The notes beneath the pieces were generated by a model, which made no database searches, was not told the origin of the DNA, and worked only from the letters and a program-made list of their open reading frames with translations. This document shows positions 22,374-35,756 of a stretch of DNA of 64,000 nucleotides, one piece after another (the first letter of the stretch is position 1; every line of letters begins with the position of its first letter). The stretch is from Dioszegia crocea (taxonomy: Eukaryota > Basidiomycota > Tremellomycetes > Tremellales > Bulleribasidiaceae). Made by a program: the position numbers and the translations under genes. The stretch covers positions 3,006,809 through 3,070,808 of the forward strand of contig BCKK01000002.1 of assembly GCA_001600615.1 (NCBI GenBank), written 5' to 3'.

Positions 22374-24655
22374 ATGGCCTCGACAGTGCCTCCTATCGCT
22401 GATGGGGCTTCCTCATCAGTGCCTGCGCGGTACGCGTTAACGGACTTGCCTTCGGTGCCCTCAGCAAACCCAGACCGCGAACCCATGGATGCCTTTCGAC
22501 TGGCCGTTGCAAAGATCATCTCGGAAGCTTGGGGAGAACCTGAGAACGTCGCGAAGATCTTCGACGGTGTTGACACAGGTGTGTAGATAGCTTTGCTTCT
22601 GCGAGCAGAGCTGATGGTGGACAGGAAAGAAGGGCGTTGATCTCGCATTGGCAGTCGTGCGCTTCAAGAAGGGGGACCTGGATGCAATTGCTCGTAAGGT
22701 GACAGATACGGTATGTCAAGGAGGGTTGGGTCGTCGGGGATCTCTCTGTACAAGTGCTTACACATCAGTTCCAACCGAACAACGCTATCTCTGCCGTCGT
22801 CTGGGCGAAACCTTTCCTGAACTTCACATTAAAGTAGGATATGCTTCGAGTGGCTCTTTGTCGAAAGCTAATCTCTATAGTAACGAATCCTTTGCATACC
22901 ACGTCCTTCAGCGCATCACCGCCTCTTCTCTCGCCGCTCGACAAAACCCTTCCTCCTTCACTGAAGCCTACGGAACCGCCAATGTTGCACCGGGCAAGCA
23001 CATGCTCGTAGACTTTTCCTCGCCAAATATCGCAAAGCCTTTCCACGCTGGACATCTCCGATCAACCATTATCGGTGCTGTCATTGCCAACCTGCATGAG
23101 GCAATGGGATGGAAGGTGACTCGGTTAAACTATCTCGGTGACTGGGGAACACAATACGGGCTGCTCAGTATTGGGTTTGACCGGTACGGAAATGAGGAGG
23201 AGTTGAAGAAGAATCCCATCATGCACTTGTTCGATGTGAGTATCTCTCATCGGCCTTCATGAATTATAGCTTACTTCCAGGTTTACGTGAAAATCAACAA
23301 GGACAATTCGGACGACAAGGAGAAATTCAACTCTGGCGAGATTACCGACCCCGAGTCAACTGTTCATGCTCAGGCCAAGAAGGTGTTCAAGGCCATGGAG
23401 GATGGTGAGTCGATTAGACTGCGGCGTGACATGCCGAGCTGACAACCTCAGGCGAGCCAAAAGCATTAGCTCAATGGACCCGTTTCCGAGACTTGTCAAT
23501 TGAGAAGCTGAAGGAGACATACAAGAAGCTCAACATCCACTTCGATGTCTACTGGGGAGAATCTCAAGTCAGCAAGGAGAGTATGGAGCGTGCAGTACGC
23601 ATATGTAAGGAGAAGGGATTGACATGTGAGGACCGGGGAGCCCTTTTGGTCGACTTGACGAAATTCAAGATGGACAAGGCTATCATTACCAAGGGTGGTG
23701 AGTCCATTTTTGCGCTACAAGCTAGTCCATAGCTGAGAAGTCGCAGATGGTACTTCGATCTACATGACTCGAGATCTGGGAGGAGCATTCGACAAGTGGA
23801 ACAAGTACAAGTTCGACAAGCATGTCTACGTCGTTCAGGCTGCGCAGGGTCTGCACTTCAAGCAGCTGTACAAGACGCTCGAGTTGATGGGCGAGGAATA
23901 CGCTGGACGATTCGAGCACGTTTCTTTCGGTGAGTCACAGCTTTGCTTGGGAGGATGATGTTTGAGCTAATCATTCAAGGTTTGGTCAACGGCATGTCAA
24001 CCCGAAAGGGGACCGTCAAGTTCCTCGATGACATTCTCGACGAGGCTACCGATGTCATGCACGAGCAGATGCGGAGTAATGAGGCAAAATACGCTCAGGT
24101 CGAGAACCCAGAGCTCACCAGTGAGATCATTGGATCTTCTGCTGTAAAGATCCAGGACATGTCTGGCAAACGGTAAGTCACACCCCCGCTTCCGTTTCGA
24201 TCCTGTACATTCGGCTGATGATACTCAGAATCAACGACTACAACTTTGACATTCGCCGATGTACATCCTTCGAGGGCGATTTCGGACCCTTTATCCAATA
24301 CTCCCACGTCCGATTATCTTCCATCGAGCGCAAAAACCCAAATGTCCCAATCGCCGCGTCACCCGCAGACATCAACCTTTCTATTCTCGACGACCCCAAG
24401 ATTAAGGATATCTTGTATCACCTCGCTCTCTACCCCACCGCCGTGGCCAACGCCTACAAGTACTCGGAGCCCAGCACCCTGGTCGTTTGGTGTTTCCGGG
24501 TCTCGCACTTGGTCGGATCAGCGTGGGAGAGTGTCAAGGTCACCGGAGCCAGCGAGGAGGAGCAGCGGGCGAGGCTGTTCTTCTATGTTCAGATCAGGGA
24601 GGTGTTGGCGAATGCTATGAAGCTGTTGAGCTTGACGCCAATCGAGAGGATGTAG
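22374..24655 (+). CDS. Arginyl-tRNA synthetase, cytosolic (class I)
   Basis: Exons are 22374-22578, 22625-22710, 22769-22833, 22881-23235, 23281-23404, 23452-23697, 23747-23929, 23980-24172 and 24229-24655, giving 627 residues, a normal fungal length. The N-terminal tRNA D-loop-recognition domain (about 25-150) precedes the Rossmann fold: [20 protein letters not shown] with the HIGH-type signature HAGH at 174-177, then [13 protein letters not shown]. The eukaryotic ArgRS replacement for KMSKS, MSTRKG, is at about 427-432. A helical anticodon-binding domain closes the protein. The enzyme charges tRNA-Arg with arginine using ATP. No mitochondrial presequence is evident at the chosen start, so the annotated form is cytosolic. 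Arginase lies 33 kb away on the same strand. Confidence 0.96.
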
Positions 24656-24872
24656 TGGACTCAAAGTGGAGTGCGGGATCCAGGCGCGATGTGGCCAATT
24701 AGGGGGTGTCATATAGAACACCGAGTAATTATAGATCCGCATCCATGCACGACTTCTCACTCTCGACAGTATGAGTGACAACGGGCCGCGTTGCATCTCG
24801 ACTTGCTCCTTATGCGAGATACATCATCAGAGACAAAAGATGTACTGTATTACTATATGCCCTTGGTTAACT

Positions 24873-27800
24873 TCAATCCAGATCACTATCCAGCGAATTC
24901 TCCCTGTCCGTGTTTTCCCTCAACAGTACCCCGTTCCTCCTTTCTGCACCCTCTAGCACCTGTGAGACTCTCAACGAAGCTCCGCCGTTCCCATTACCAG
25001 ACGGCACGACCGATGCTCTATTTCCACCATTGTTGTTGAAGAATAAGTTTTTGTAATCCGCCAGTTGAGCATCGGGAGGTAATGTCCTATCGACCGCAAC
25101 GGAAGATGGACGGGGTCCGACGGAACGACGCGAGGAGGCGGTGGGACGTGGATTGGACTGATCAGATACACGACGAGAAGGAGGGGATTGGGATGGGGAC
25201 GTGGGATGCGAGCTTGGGCCGTTGGGTCGAGAAGGAGCTACAATTGTGTTAGCGGCCGTGTTGGAAACGTCAACGAGGTAATCAGAGCTTACAAGGATGA
25301 TCTTGAGACTTCCGCTGTTCCAGCATCCTTCTAACATACGTCTGCACGGGTCCCGATGTGATGGTCGATATGGCCTTTTGCACCTCGGCCTCGTGCTCGG
25401 CGTCCGTCCTCATGTAGTGATACAGGTTATCAAGTTGCTGCGGAAGTCAGCAATTGAAAATCCTTCTGTTAAACGACTCACCTCTGGATGATTTCCATTC
25501 CTAATCAGTTCCCGCATCAATCTTGCCGCCTCCGTCTCTCCTTCTCGCTTAAGAGGCGGACTCGACTCTGCGCTCGCACTAGGCAGAGCAGGTGTTGACG
25601 TCGGGGCAGACTCGGCCGTGTAGTGACTGCTCGAAACGGACTTCGGTCGGGACACCCGTGTTGGGCCAGCAGCAGTGGAGTTCGAAGCGGCGTCATCCTC
25701 GACTGCTGCGCCGTTCTCTGTGCCCTCTTCGGTCTGACCAGCCAACCTGAAGATGTAGGAGTAGACCACGGTATTGGCGGCTTCGTCTCCGAACTCCTCC
25801 ATCAGGATATCGTAAACCTCTTCGCCCGTGGCTTTGCAATTGCCTGATTATCAGTCGCCAATCAGATGTCAAAGGGGCGGGCGGGACTCACCAATGACCT
25901 TCTGAATGACTGTCTTGACTGATCTCAAGGGCAGATCACCCAGCGCAATACCAGCCGCTTGTCGTCTCCTCCACACGCTGGGGCCAATACCCGCCACGAA
26001 CTCCTCCACCACCCTCAACATCGGGCCCATCGGCAAGAGCCCCGACGCGAAGTCCTCAGGAAGCACCTTTGACCTCTTCCACAGGCACTTCATGACCAGA
26101 TCCGCCTGAGCCTGCTCCTCTGTATGTGGACGAACGTTCCGGGCCTCAAAGTCCGCGCTGAGGGTGTAAAGGAGATGGAACATCGTTTTGAAGATGATGA
26201 AGCGGTCGGTTTGGGATAGGATGTGGATAAGGATGAGATTGATGAATTTCGATAATTCGCGGAAGTGACCACCCATCTGATCGGACTGCACAAGGTGAAG
26301 TGTGAGGCAATCGAATAGGGCGTACATGTCGTCGTAGGCTAGCTTTTTGAGTAGGATCTCAACCTGCGTGACGGACGACATGGTTTGTACAAGGTGTTTG
26401 ACAAGCCGGAAGTAGTTGCCATCCTGCAGATTCTCGATTGGGGAGTAGGCCCGTTCCATCTCGTCGACCAGCGTATCGACCAGAGACGGAACAACATTGG
26501 TCAATGTTTCGGGAGACTCGATGATGAGGTCCTGAATCTCCTTGAGAGCATTCACCGCGAGGTCAAGGTCGTCCTGCCGGATATCGCTAATAAGGCGCAG
26601 CAGATTGTTAGACTGTCGGCCGTTGGTCGGTCGTGCCAGAGGCTGCATCGATGGCTTGGGAACAACGGAGTCGCGCTGAGCCGGCCGGGGGATAGCAGAC
26701 ATGGCAGATGAGGCCGGTCTGACGGGTGCAGCCAGAGCTCGGGGGCCAAGGGTGGATGTCGAAGCTTTCGGCAGACGGCTAGGTGAGTCTGGAGCTCGTG
26801 GTATACTCCTTGCCGTAGGGGATGAGGTCTGAGAGGGGGCATCTCGCGCTAACCGAGATGTGGCGGCGGGACTTTCGAGCTTTGGCGCGGGTTTGCGCAA
26901 TCGCGGCGAGGCGGCAGGGATGGTTTCGGCGACCATCTTGGCGACTGCGGGTACTGGTGCGCCCTTGGTAGTTGCCATTGTTGCCCGCCGATTGGCTAGC
27001 ATGTCTTTCGACGCATTTGGCAAAGAATCGATGACGGCGTCCAAGCTCTTGGAACTGCCTTGTAGTTGTAGAAGTCTGCCATCGTCAGCCGACCACTCTA
27101 CGTTTTCTCCCAGGTCAAGGCAAAACTTACGCCATGACAGACAAAGCAGCACTCCTCGTCCCGCTGTCATTCACACATTTCGCCAAAGACTCGCAGAATC
27201 CCCTGTCATTCGCTGCTTTCAAGATGCTCCCTCTCTTTCTGTATGCCTTCTCAATCAACGCCAAAGATTCATTTTTGCACGTTTTTCCGGCCGATTTATC
27301 CTCCAAGCCGTACTGCACGAGCAGCTGGATAATCTGAGAACCAGCGATAATCTTATCGAGGTTGTCAAAGATGGGTGCAAGCTTTGCCGCAAATTTGTTA
27401 TCGCCAAGCTGCGAAATTAGCTCGGTATCTGAAAAAGGGGAATCGATTTGCTCACTTTGAAAACCAATGCCGGCCCAAATAGCCTAGCTTCAACATCCGA
27501 GAATCGCTCATTTAGCCTCATCAGCGTGGAAATCACGTTTGCGATGACTTCCAAGCACCGATTCGCCAGCTGCGTATTGTTGGACAACAACTTGAGGCCG
27601 GCGTACTTGACGGCCAAATCGACATTCGCGAGTTGTATCGCCTGAACATCTTCATCCGGCAGACCGAAAGATTTGGAGGTTTCGGCGTCGTAAAATTCCG
27701 CCATCAAAGCCAGACCGGCCATGTAGTCCTCCTCTGCTCGATGATCTTTGCTATATAGCAATTGAAGCATTTCGGGACTGGCATGGGGTTCCATCTGGGA

Positions 27801-30800
27801 ATGTAGATATTCGACAATGTCAGATTTTGGAGATGATTCGAGCACCCAGCGAGTAGCATCGCGTCTCAGACGGGTCGCGCGTGGAGCTGGATCTGAGGTG
27901 ACGAAGGGGATAATGCGGGAGTCGGAGGGTGCTGCGGAGGGAGGAGGTTGTGTGGATTGGGGACGAGATATTGCGCCTGCGACTTTCGGCCGGGGAAGAC
28001 CGGTGGGGCGCTCGTCGCTCATGGCAGATGGAGGTCGGATGGTAGGGGCATTGGAGAGTGCTTTCATAGCGAGAGATCGACCCGGAGCAGGGATGCTCGA
28101 TTTGGGCGCGATCTTGGTCGGAGCAGGACTCGATTGACCCGTCCGACTCGGACCTGCCTTGGCCGCGGCTGAGGACATGGAAGTCGCGGATTTAGAGGGG
28201 GCCGAAGGGGGAGGTGGCGCCGATGCAGATGTCGAGGACGAGGGGGCGTTCGCACGGGCATTGTTGATAAGGGGGACGATTGTAGCTTTGGAGGCAGGTT
28301 TTAGACGACTGGTCTGCTCCATGACAAAGTCGTACCCCGCACTTGAGACCACGAAGGGAAGTATCGCGCCTGCTCCCTTCCTGACATCCCCATTCCGATC
28401 TTCGAGGCAGGATATGATGGGTCCGGCGATAGACGTGAGATCGGAAGAGGGAGTAGGCGGGTCTGCAACAATCCGCTCTGCCAGCCAGCCGAGTACAGAT
28501 GCTCGGAGTGCCGGATTCGGGGATTCCAGGGCTGTTCCGAGTCCGGGATAAAGGGTATCAAGCCCGCCAGCCGCGTCGGTCATAGCGGTGAGGGTCGCGA
28601 GGGCGACGCCTCGCGTCGTGGTCTTTTGATCGGCGCAGACACTGGCTACGGGGGCTGTGAGCAGGCGGGCATGCTTGTCGAATGGCTGACCCATGCCAGT
28701 GGCAATTTTGCTTATTATACCCAGTGCAAGCATCTTCACTGCAAGATTGGTATCCGCCATTGCCTTCTTCAGTACACCTCCAATCTCCCCTGTGATATCA
28801 GTCGAGGCCTGCGATGAGCCGCTAGTGACTTACCCATGGTCCCCTTCAACCTAGAGTTGCTCTTAACGTCCAATAACGCATTCAACGCCTCAAAGGCCTC
28901 TTTTCTCGTCTTCCACGCATCAGATCTCGCATCCACCACCACCGTCGTCTGATTGACAAGCTTGTCAAGATCCACCCGGGGAATCAGATCGTCCAGCGGA
29001 TCAGCCCCTGCGTTGGCTTTCCCGGCCTTGCCCCCGCCCCCTCCTGATGCTTCTTGCAGATCCGCTTGAGTTCTGGTCGGCTCGGGAGCAGTCTGAGAAG
29101 CGGCTTTGTCAAACTCGGAATTGATGGTAGTGAGAAGTTGTGGATTGAGATCTTCAATGAAACCCGAGATGTCTAGGATATCAGCTTTGCCTTCTGCAGG
29201 AATGAAACGGCAGTAGGCTCACCACCTCCCACAAAGACCTTGACGGTGACTATGACCTGGGTTGCACTGGACCGCACAAGCGCGTTCGGCGATCCAAGCG
29301 CCGTTTTGACAAAGCTTATGAGGTCCCGCAGCGGAATACCAGCGATACCGAACTCGGTCAATTGCTGCTTGATCCAAGCCAACGAGTCGGCTTGGGCTTT
29401 CGGAGCTTTTTGCTTGGTCATGGGCTCGTAAGCTGTTTGGGTATCAGGATTTGTCATTGTCGAAGATAGTAGCATTTGGACTGACCTTGCGCAAGCACAA
29501 ATGCCAGCGAAGTCTTCTCCGCGAAGGCAGTCAAAGCTTCCCCAGCGGGCTTTTTCAGCTTGAGATCTCCCAGCTTATCTGACATGGGTCCAATCGCGAG
29601 GGCCGCCGAGGGTCTTCCGAATGTTGGACTCTTCTCCGCCATGATTCGCATGACGTCGTACAGCTTTGCCGAGACCTAAGAGTGTTAGTCATAGTAATGT
29701 CCACAGCTGCAAGTCACTGACCTGGAAATTCTTCTCACCCCAACCAGGTGTTTTGCCAAGGAATCGGAATAGCACTTCGCTATCCACCTGATCTCCACCA
29801 TCTTCTTCTACCCACTTGACCATCTCCTCCGCGGCCTCCAACCGGATCTTCCAGGCTCCATCTGCCAGCTTGGTATGGTAGTCCGCCGGAATTGATTCTG
29901 ATGCCTTGGCAGCGGCATCTTCTGGCGTGTAGCGGTATTTGACCGGTTCGGAAGGAGAGATGGCGAGGGTTTTAGAAGAACCCCCAGCTTTTGGATTGGC
30001 AGCCGGTTTCGACGGTGCTGGAGCGGCAGCGGCTTTGGAAGGGCCAGCCGTTGGTGTGGGCTTCCGGACTGGTGCAGAGGCGGCGGGCTTGTCTTCTGAT
30101 GGAGCCGTCTTGGGGGCCTAGATTGTCAGCTTCTGCCATTTCCAGGCACCTGGGAGATTTAACTCACCCCGATCTTAGCCAAAAGACGTGCCGGGGGAGC
30201 TTTAACTGGCGGAGCAAATTCATTCAGCTCGTCCATGTTGAACTTTCCCGAGGCCTTGATGGGCGGCGATGATGATCTGGGAGGGGGACCAGCAGATGTT
30301 GGCTACCACATCAGCGACCTCTTCTGGGATAGCTCAGGGTACTTCACTGACCTTTTTCGACGCTGTCCCAGCTGCCTTCCCAGGTGCCGCCTTGGCTGCT
30401 CCGCCTGCACGATATCTGATTTCGGCCTTGGCAAACGCCTCCTTGACCTTACCCATCTGCAGCTCCCCCACGCCCTCGATGTATGGGTTGAAGGCACGCT
30501 CCCCCAGGATCTTCATCATCGTCCCTAAGCAATCTGCCGCCGTTGACCGAACCGGTTCCGCTGAATCACCCAGTAGTCCCACCAACGCCTCTGCGATAGG
30601 CTTCACCTGGTCTTTCGACGGGGGTTCTGCCGTACTGCACAGGGACCGATGTAAGAATTTTAGCGTTCCCTCTTTGACCTGAGGGTTCTTGGACTTGAGA
30701 TTCGTTAAAGTGTCCTCGACAATGTCGGACATGGCGACCTGTCCATCAGCCATCTGCCTCGAACGTCTGAAAACTGAGGCTTACAGTTTCAAACACAGCG

Positions 30801-32256
30801 TCGAGTGCCTTTCCAATCGCCTCCACAACTGTCGCTTTCCTCTCCTTCAGTCTATCCAGCATTCCGCTCATGACAACGCCCCTAAACCGGCCGAAAGGTT
30901 TGCCCAACCCTTTAGCCAGTCCCTCTATCACCTTCGCGGCCTCAATGACCACATTGACATTGGCATCGCTCTTACATTTTGTGCCGAGGGTTTGGGCGAG
31001 CGAGCTGTATGAATCGATCTGGTTGTCGGATATCCGCGCATTCTGCGGTGCCGTCAACACCTTGTTGACCTCCTCCAGCACCTCCAGTCGATCCTTCCAT
31101 TTTGACGAGGACAGTCGCTCGTCCAGATCCGCTGGGAGCAATTTCGACACATCGACAGGATCTAGCAGATCTCGAGCGTCGATTGGAGCCGCCGCTTCCT
31201 CTGCTATTTCCTCGCCGCCATCATCCGCTTGTCCCGCCGTTGCCTCTCTTTCTCTCTGCACCTTCCGGGTGTATCGAGTGGGCCGGCCCGTTCCTGCTCC
31301 CTTGCCTTCAGCATCCAGCGCGTCGAAGCTCTTTTGCAATTCTGAGACCTGGACCGGCTTCAATTCTGCTAACGAAGGTTGTAGCGCCGCGCCGAGGTAT
31401 GTATATAGGGCGATAACGAGGGCTGATCCTTCGGCTCGGACAGTCTTGTCGGAGTGTCCGAAGACTTTGGGTATTATTTTCAGGAGGGGTTTGATATTGC
31501 CAACAGCTGAAGTGCCGAAGGATCTGTCTGATAAGCTGAATGTCTTTTGCGAGAAACCCTGGACGCACTCTATGATATCCTTCAGACATCCGATACATCC
31601 AGCAACAATTTTGGGTTGTTTCGCATCGATACCCGGTATCAGATCCGTCTGATAATCAGCCTCGCCTCACATGATAGCCGAAAGTAGACCCACCAAAACG
31701 CCTTCTCCCGTATTCTCCACCTCAACGAACATCTGACATAGTTCTATAGCCCTCTTCTTCGTACCAGCCCTCGGTGCACCCAACGCTTTCTCCACAAGAG
31801 CCGGTACGACATCTCCTCGGCATCTGTAGTAATGTCAGAGTCGAAAACATCTACTGAATCGAAGTTGCTCACTTTGAGCTGCTCTCCCCGCTATACTGCG
31901 CAATTGACAAGACTGCCTCCACGCCCTTCTCCTGCGCCACAGCATTCGCATCTGTGACCCATTTCTTTCTGCTGGATCAGCATTCATACTTTCGGTATCG
32001 ATCTTGTGCGTAGCATGGACTGACAATAAAGGGCCGTCCGAGGTGTATGAGCGGAAGAAGGGGTCCGTATCTGAAGCTGTCTTTGCTGATTTTGCAATGA
32101 CTTCCGTGTATGCTGATACTCTTGCTTTCCAATTCTGCGAAATTAGCACTCACGCAATGTCCCCGGTTCAATTTGATAGGGGCTAACCTTGTGCTGGCTC
32201 CTGTCGACCAAGGGGATTTGCGAGAAGTCTTCCTCCTGAGGTGGTTCGCCGTCCAT
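24873..32256 (-). CDS. STU2: XMAP215/Stu2/Dis1-family microtubule polymerase with five TOG arrays
   Basis: Exons are 32256-32188, 32134-32025, 31968-31873, 31823-31694, 31648-30785, 30738-30352, 30302-30168, 30117-29722, 29675-29486, 29432-29223, 29172-28834, 28789-27456, 27408-27131, 27075-25892, 25843-25482, 25437-25293 and 25237-24873, giving 2197 residues. The protein starts DFSQIPLVDRSQHKNWKARV, typical of TOG1. TOG-like HEAT arrays fall at about 10-260, 320-530, 640-870, 910-1160 and 1290-1535, separated by Ala/Pro/Lys/Ser-rich basic linkers. A conserved helical C-terminal region at about 1650-1930 (DDLDLAVNALKEIQDLI, MYALFDCLTLHLVQSD, FHLLYTLSADFEARNV) resembles the metazoan XMAP215 C-terminus. 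TOG arrays carry tubulin dimers to plus ends; the protein acts at kinetochores and spindle poles. Ascomycete Stu2 and Alp14 have only two TOGs. Confidence 0.93.
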
Positions 32257-32601
32257 CACACGATTCAGGCACTTTCGACTTTGGCTTTCAGGGACTTCGG
32301 GGATAGGCCGATTTCTGCCTTCAACGTAGCTTCAGCTGGTTATGCGTTGTAAACAGCAACAATATAGATGAGGAATGTGAAGGACAAGTATCGTATTGTT
32401 GACACCTTTGGCGTCAGCCAACTTCTCTCTCTCACTTGCGCGTCCGCCCTCCACCCACGCGCCCGACATGCCGGCATTCACTTTGATTCCGTCTTCTGAA
32501 ACGGCGGTCTTTGCCGCTTGTCGCCCACCAATTCCAAAGAGCCCTATACACGGTGCAGACCTCATACAAAGTTCCAATCAGCAGCAATTGAGACAGACAC
32601 C
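32257..32601. promoter_or_regulatory. Divergent promoter STU2 / uridine kinase
   Basis: About 345 bases lie between the two start codons, with an AT-richer patch at about 32340-32400. No defined element was assigned. Confidence 0.4.
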
Positions 32602-34889
32602 ATGCCTGCAGCCGACTCAGACGATCCCAGTAATGCCGCCGGACCGTCAAGACCTCCAAGGACGGCTCGAGTCCCGGCGAGCACGTCAAGAGGAACCAAT
32701 ATCGTCATGGCGAGTCATGGCAGATCTCCCTGGTATGATCCGGATGGAGTCAATGTCAATGCCTATGTGATTGGGATAGCGGGAGGGAGTGCTTCTGGAA
32801 AGGTTAGTCTCATAGTCATTGCTCCTCAAGATCCACCTGTCCGCCTTCTTCAGTGGAAGTCTATGCACTTGCGCGGAGTGCTGATAAATCAGACATCCGT
32901 CGCCCGAGCGATCCTCTCAGCTCTGAACTTCATACCTAGCGTGTTGATTTTGTCGCAAGATGCCTTCTACAAGAAGCATACGCAAGAGGAAATCGATCTC
33001 GCATTTAGCAGTGATCTTGATCTTGGTATGTCCCCAGAAGACATAGCAATTATAATCTATCTAACCGCCATAGATCATCCCGATGCCATAGATACGCCAC
33101 TGTTCGAGAAGGTGAGCTGAACACCTCTGAAAGGCCGAGTGGCGAGACCTGACGTGTAGTGCTTAAAAGACCTGCGGCTTGGGAAAGCTACTGAGGTGAG
33201 TCTAGCCGTTCCAGGAAGCCCTCTGTAAACTGATATGAACCTAGATACCGGTCTACTCGTTTGTGCATCACCGTCAGTCTCAGCCCTTGTCTCCGTGCTG
33301 AGTCACACTGATCAGCAGAGCGTATGCCAGAGAAGAAGCATCTATATGGGGCCAGCGTGATCATCGTCGAAGGTATAATGGCTTTACAGTCACCTGAAAT
33401 GCGAGCGCTATATGACCTGAAGGTCTTCGTGGTAAGTTGCGCATCTCACGAATATATATGGGATTCAAGCTTATTACAGAATTGCGATTCGGATCTTATG
33501 CTTGCCCGTCGAATCAAGCGAGACATAGCCGAACGTGGCAGAGATGTTGACGGGGTTCTCGATCAATACCTGCGTTTCGTCAAAAACAGCTACGATAATT
33601 TCGTACAGCCATCTTCACGGCATGCAGATATAGTAGGTTGTTTGCACTGTCTCTGCTACCATTCTATCAAGGCTGATAAATCAGATTGTTCCCGGCTCTT
33701 CAAATCAGCTCGCCATCGAACTTCTAGTCACCCACGTAAAGCGTCAATTGGATTCGCGTTCTCTGCGTTTCCGTAAACTGCTGGCCAATATAGGAGAGCG
33801 TGAGAGCCATGGCGGTGGTACTTATCCCACGCCTGGTCATCAGGCGGAGGATCACGGGCTTGTTCTGCTGGAGCAAACCAATCAACTGAAGGTCCGTCCG
33901 TGTCTGGCAGTGCTTGCTGATATTTCAGGGTATCATTACAATTCTCCGCGACCGCGAAACCGAACGAGGCGATTTCATCTTTCACGCAGATCGTCTATCG
34001 ACCCTGATTGTCGAAAAGGCCTTGACGTTAATACCATACCAGACGAAGACAGTCACCACCCCACTAGACCTTTCATTTACAGGGCTCGAAGCTAGGGACA
34101 AGGTGAGTTTCTTCGTTATATATGGCATCAGCATGCGGAGCTAACATTGCAGAACCTCATCGGCGTCTCGATCCTTCGTTCTGGTGGTCCTTTCGTACAT
34201 GGCCTTCGTCGAGTCATCCGGGACGTACCAGTCGGCGCAATGCTCATCCAGTCCGATCCAAAGACTGGCGAGCCCTTGCTTCTTCGCCTCGACTTGCCTC
34301 AGAGCGTAAAGTCAGCCGAAACTAGCAAGGACGTCCGTGTGTTACTTCTGGACAGTCAGATGGGTACCGGTGCCGCTGCAAGTAAGTCATCCCCATGGAT
34401 CAATCGCTGACGGCAGTGATGGCTATCAAAGTCCTCTTAGACCACGGCGTACCCCAAACCAACATCATCTTCCTCACTTTCCTCATCTCCCGTCGAGGCC
34501 GCTTTGCGGTACATCACGCCTTCCCGTCGGTGCAGATCGTGACGGCAGCAATTGATGATGGGTTGGAAGAGATGCACCTCCCCCTGACTTCTGTCGTCAT
34601 GGGCGAAGCAGCGGGAGACGCGGACTTCGCGGTACGGATCGTGGGTCAGCAAGCGGACGTCGGAAGCGGAGCGCGCAAGGGCGCAGAGCGAGAGGATTGG
34701 AGAGCCGGTCTGGATGGGCTATCTACGGATGGAGCGGGTGCTGGCGAGGGATTCAGGATGCCTGAAAGAAGAACGGAAGAATTGAAGTTCTCGAGAAAGA
34801 AGAAGGATGAGGAGGACGGGAGGGAGAAGAGGGCCTGGGTCATCTGCCCTGGAATGGGACACATTGGGGATCGCTACTATACGTCGTAG
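32602..34889 (+). CDS. URK1: Uridine/cytidine kinase fused to uracil phosphoribosyltransferase-like domain
   Basis: Exons are 32602-32802, 32893-33025, 33074-33111, 33160-33195, 33245-33272, 33319-33431, 33480-33632, 33685-33891, 33929-34102, 34153-34381 and 34417-34889, giving 594 residues. The P-loop GIAGGSASGK ends at Lys67. Kinase motifs follow: LSQDAFYK, DHPDAIDTPLF, YSFVHHQR across an intron, VIIVEGIMAL and RIKRDIAERGRDVDGVLDQY. The second half is a UPRT domain: QLKGIITILRDRETERGDFI, GVSILRSGGPF, and a PRPP-site-like LLLDSQMGTGAAA. The end is GMGHIGDRYYT. Fusion is usual for fungal Urk1 and human UCKL1. It phosphorylates uridine/cytidine in pyrimidine salvage; the UPRT half is often inactive. 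About 90 residues are inserted before the last motif. Two introns are only 37 and 35 nt. Confidence 0.95.
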
Positions 34890-35756
34890 CGTACCAATCT
34901 CACGGCAGTATGATCTACTTAGCGAAGGTATGGCTTTGAGCTACTCCGTTGCACTGCCGCCGATCACCAATTACGGCATGCGTTTCAGAAAGGGCTCGAG
35001 CTCCGAGGCCCTGATCAAGACGCGTCAAGGTACGCAGCGTTCCTTGAAGGGGATCATTTGCGGTCTGATAGGGTCTCAGAGGTGGCTCCAGCGCCGGGTA
35101 CCTGCAGAGCTGCTGCACCTAGCCAGCTGGACTCTGGGCAACTTCACAAGTTGCATGCTCGTTAAGTGAACCAAAGGCAGCGCCAAGCACTTTTGCCACC
35201 CTGATCCGCCTGTGTGCCAATTTTCGCGACGCGTCTTTTGGTCGAGGTTGACTCTCTGTTCATCTTTCTTTCAAAAGTCGCCTAATACAAGGTGTCGGCC
35301 AGATACATCTAGGAGGACGTTGATTGCGCTTCACGTATCTCTGGCTGGACGATCAGCGCAGCGGCCCGTCAAAACCACTATAGACCGCGTCAAACTCAGG
35401 AGGTGAGTCGCGTTTCAGGTTGCAAAGACCTCCCTTTGAAGCTTCAAACCCTCAAACTGCATGGACCTCGGAGCCCATACGTCCACCTGCTAGCGTGTAA
35501 CGAGGCAAGAGCAGAGCTGACTGGCTGCGCAGACTCGGCAAACACTCTCCCTATCGCATCATCGACGCTCTTTGCATCAACACTGTCATTTTTGAATAAA
35601 CGACCCAACCGACCATTAAAATCAGTCAACCCTAGTCCGCTTTGACCCCGGCTGCCTTTCGGTCTTAGGCTCTCATCATCGTCTGGCTCCCTTCGATATT
35701 CAATCTACATTGCGGGGCAACGTTGTCGACCCTTCAACCGCCCTCCAACCCATATC
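34890..35756. other. Intergenic region upstream of ferric reductase
   Basis: It should hold the URK1 3' UTR and the ferric-reductase promoter. Open frames here are short and lack family similarity or begin at non-ATG codons. No recognisable GATA-type (iron regulator) cluster was noted by eye. Confidence 0.4.

Noticed and set aside
33774..33928. Intron beginning at GTGAGA (33802) in URK1
   Set aside because: It would remove LEQTNQLK, which is conserved before GIITILRD in UPRT domains. The short intron 33892-33928 keeps it.
34890..35756. Several short open frames between URK1 and the ferric reductase
   Set aside because: They begin at non-ATG codons or are under 70 residues with no recognisable motif.
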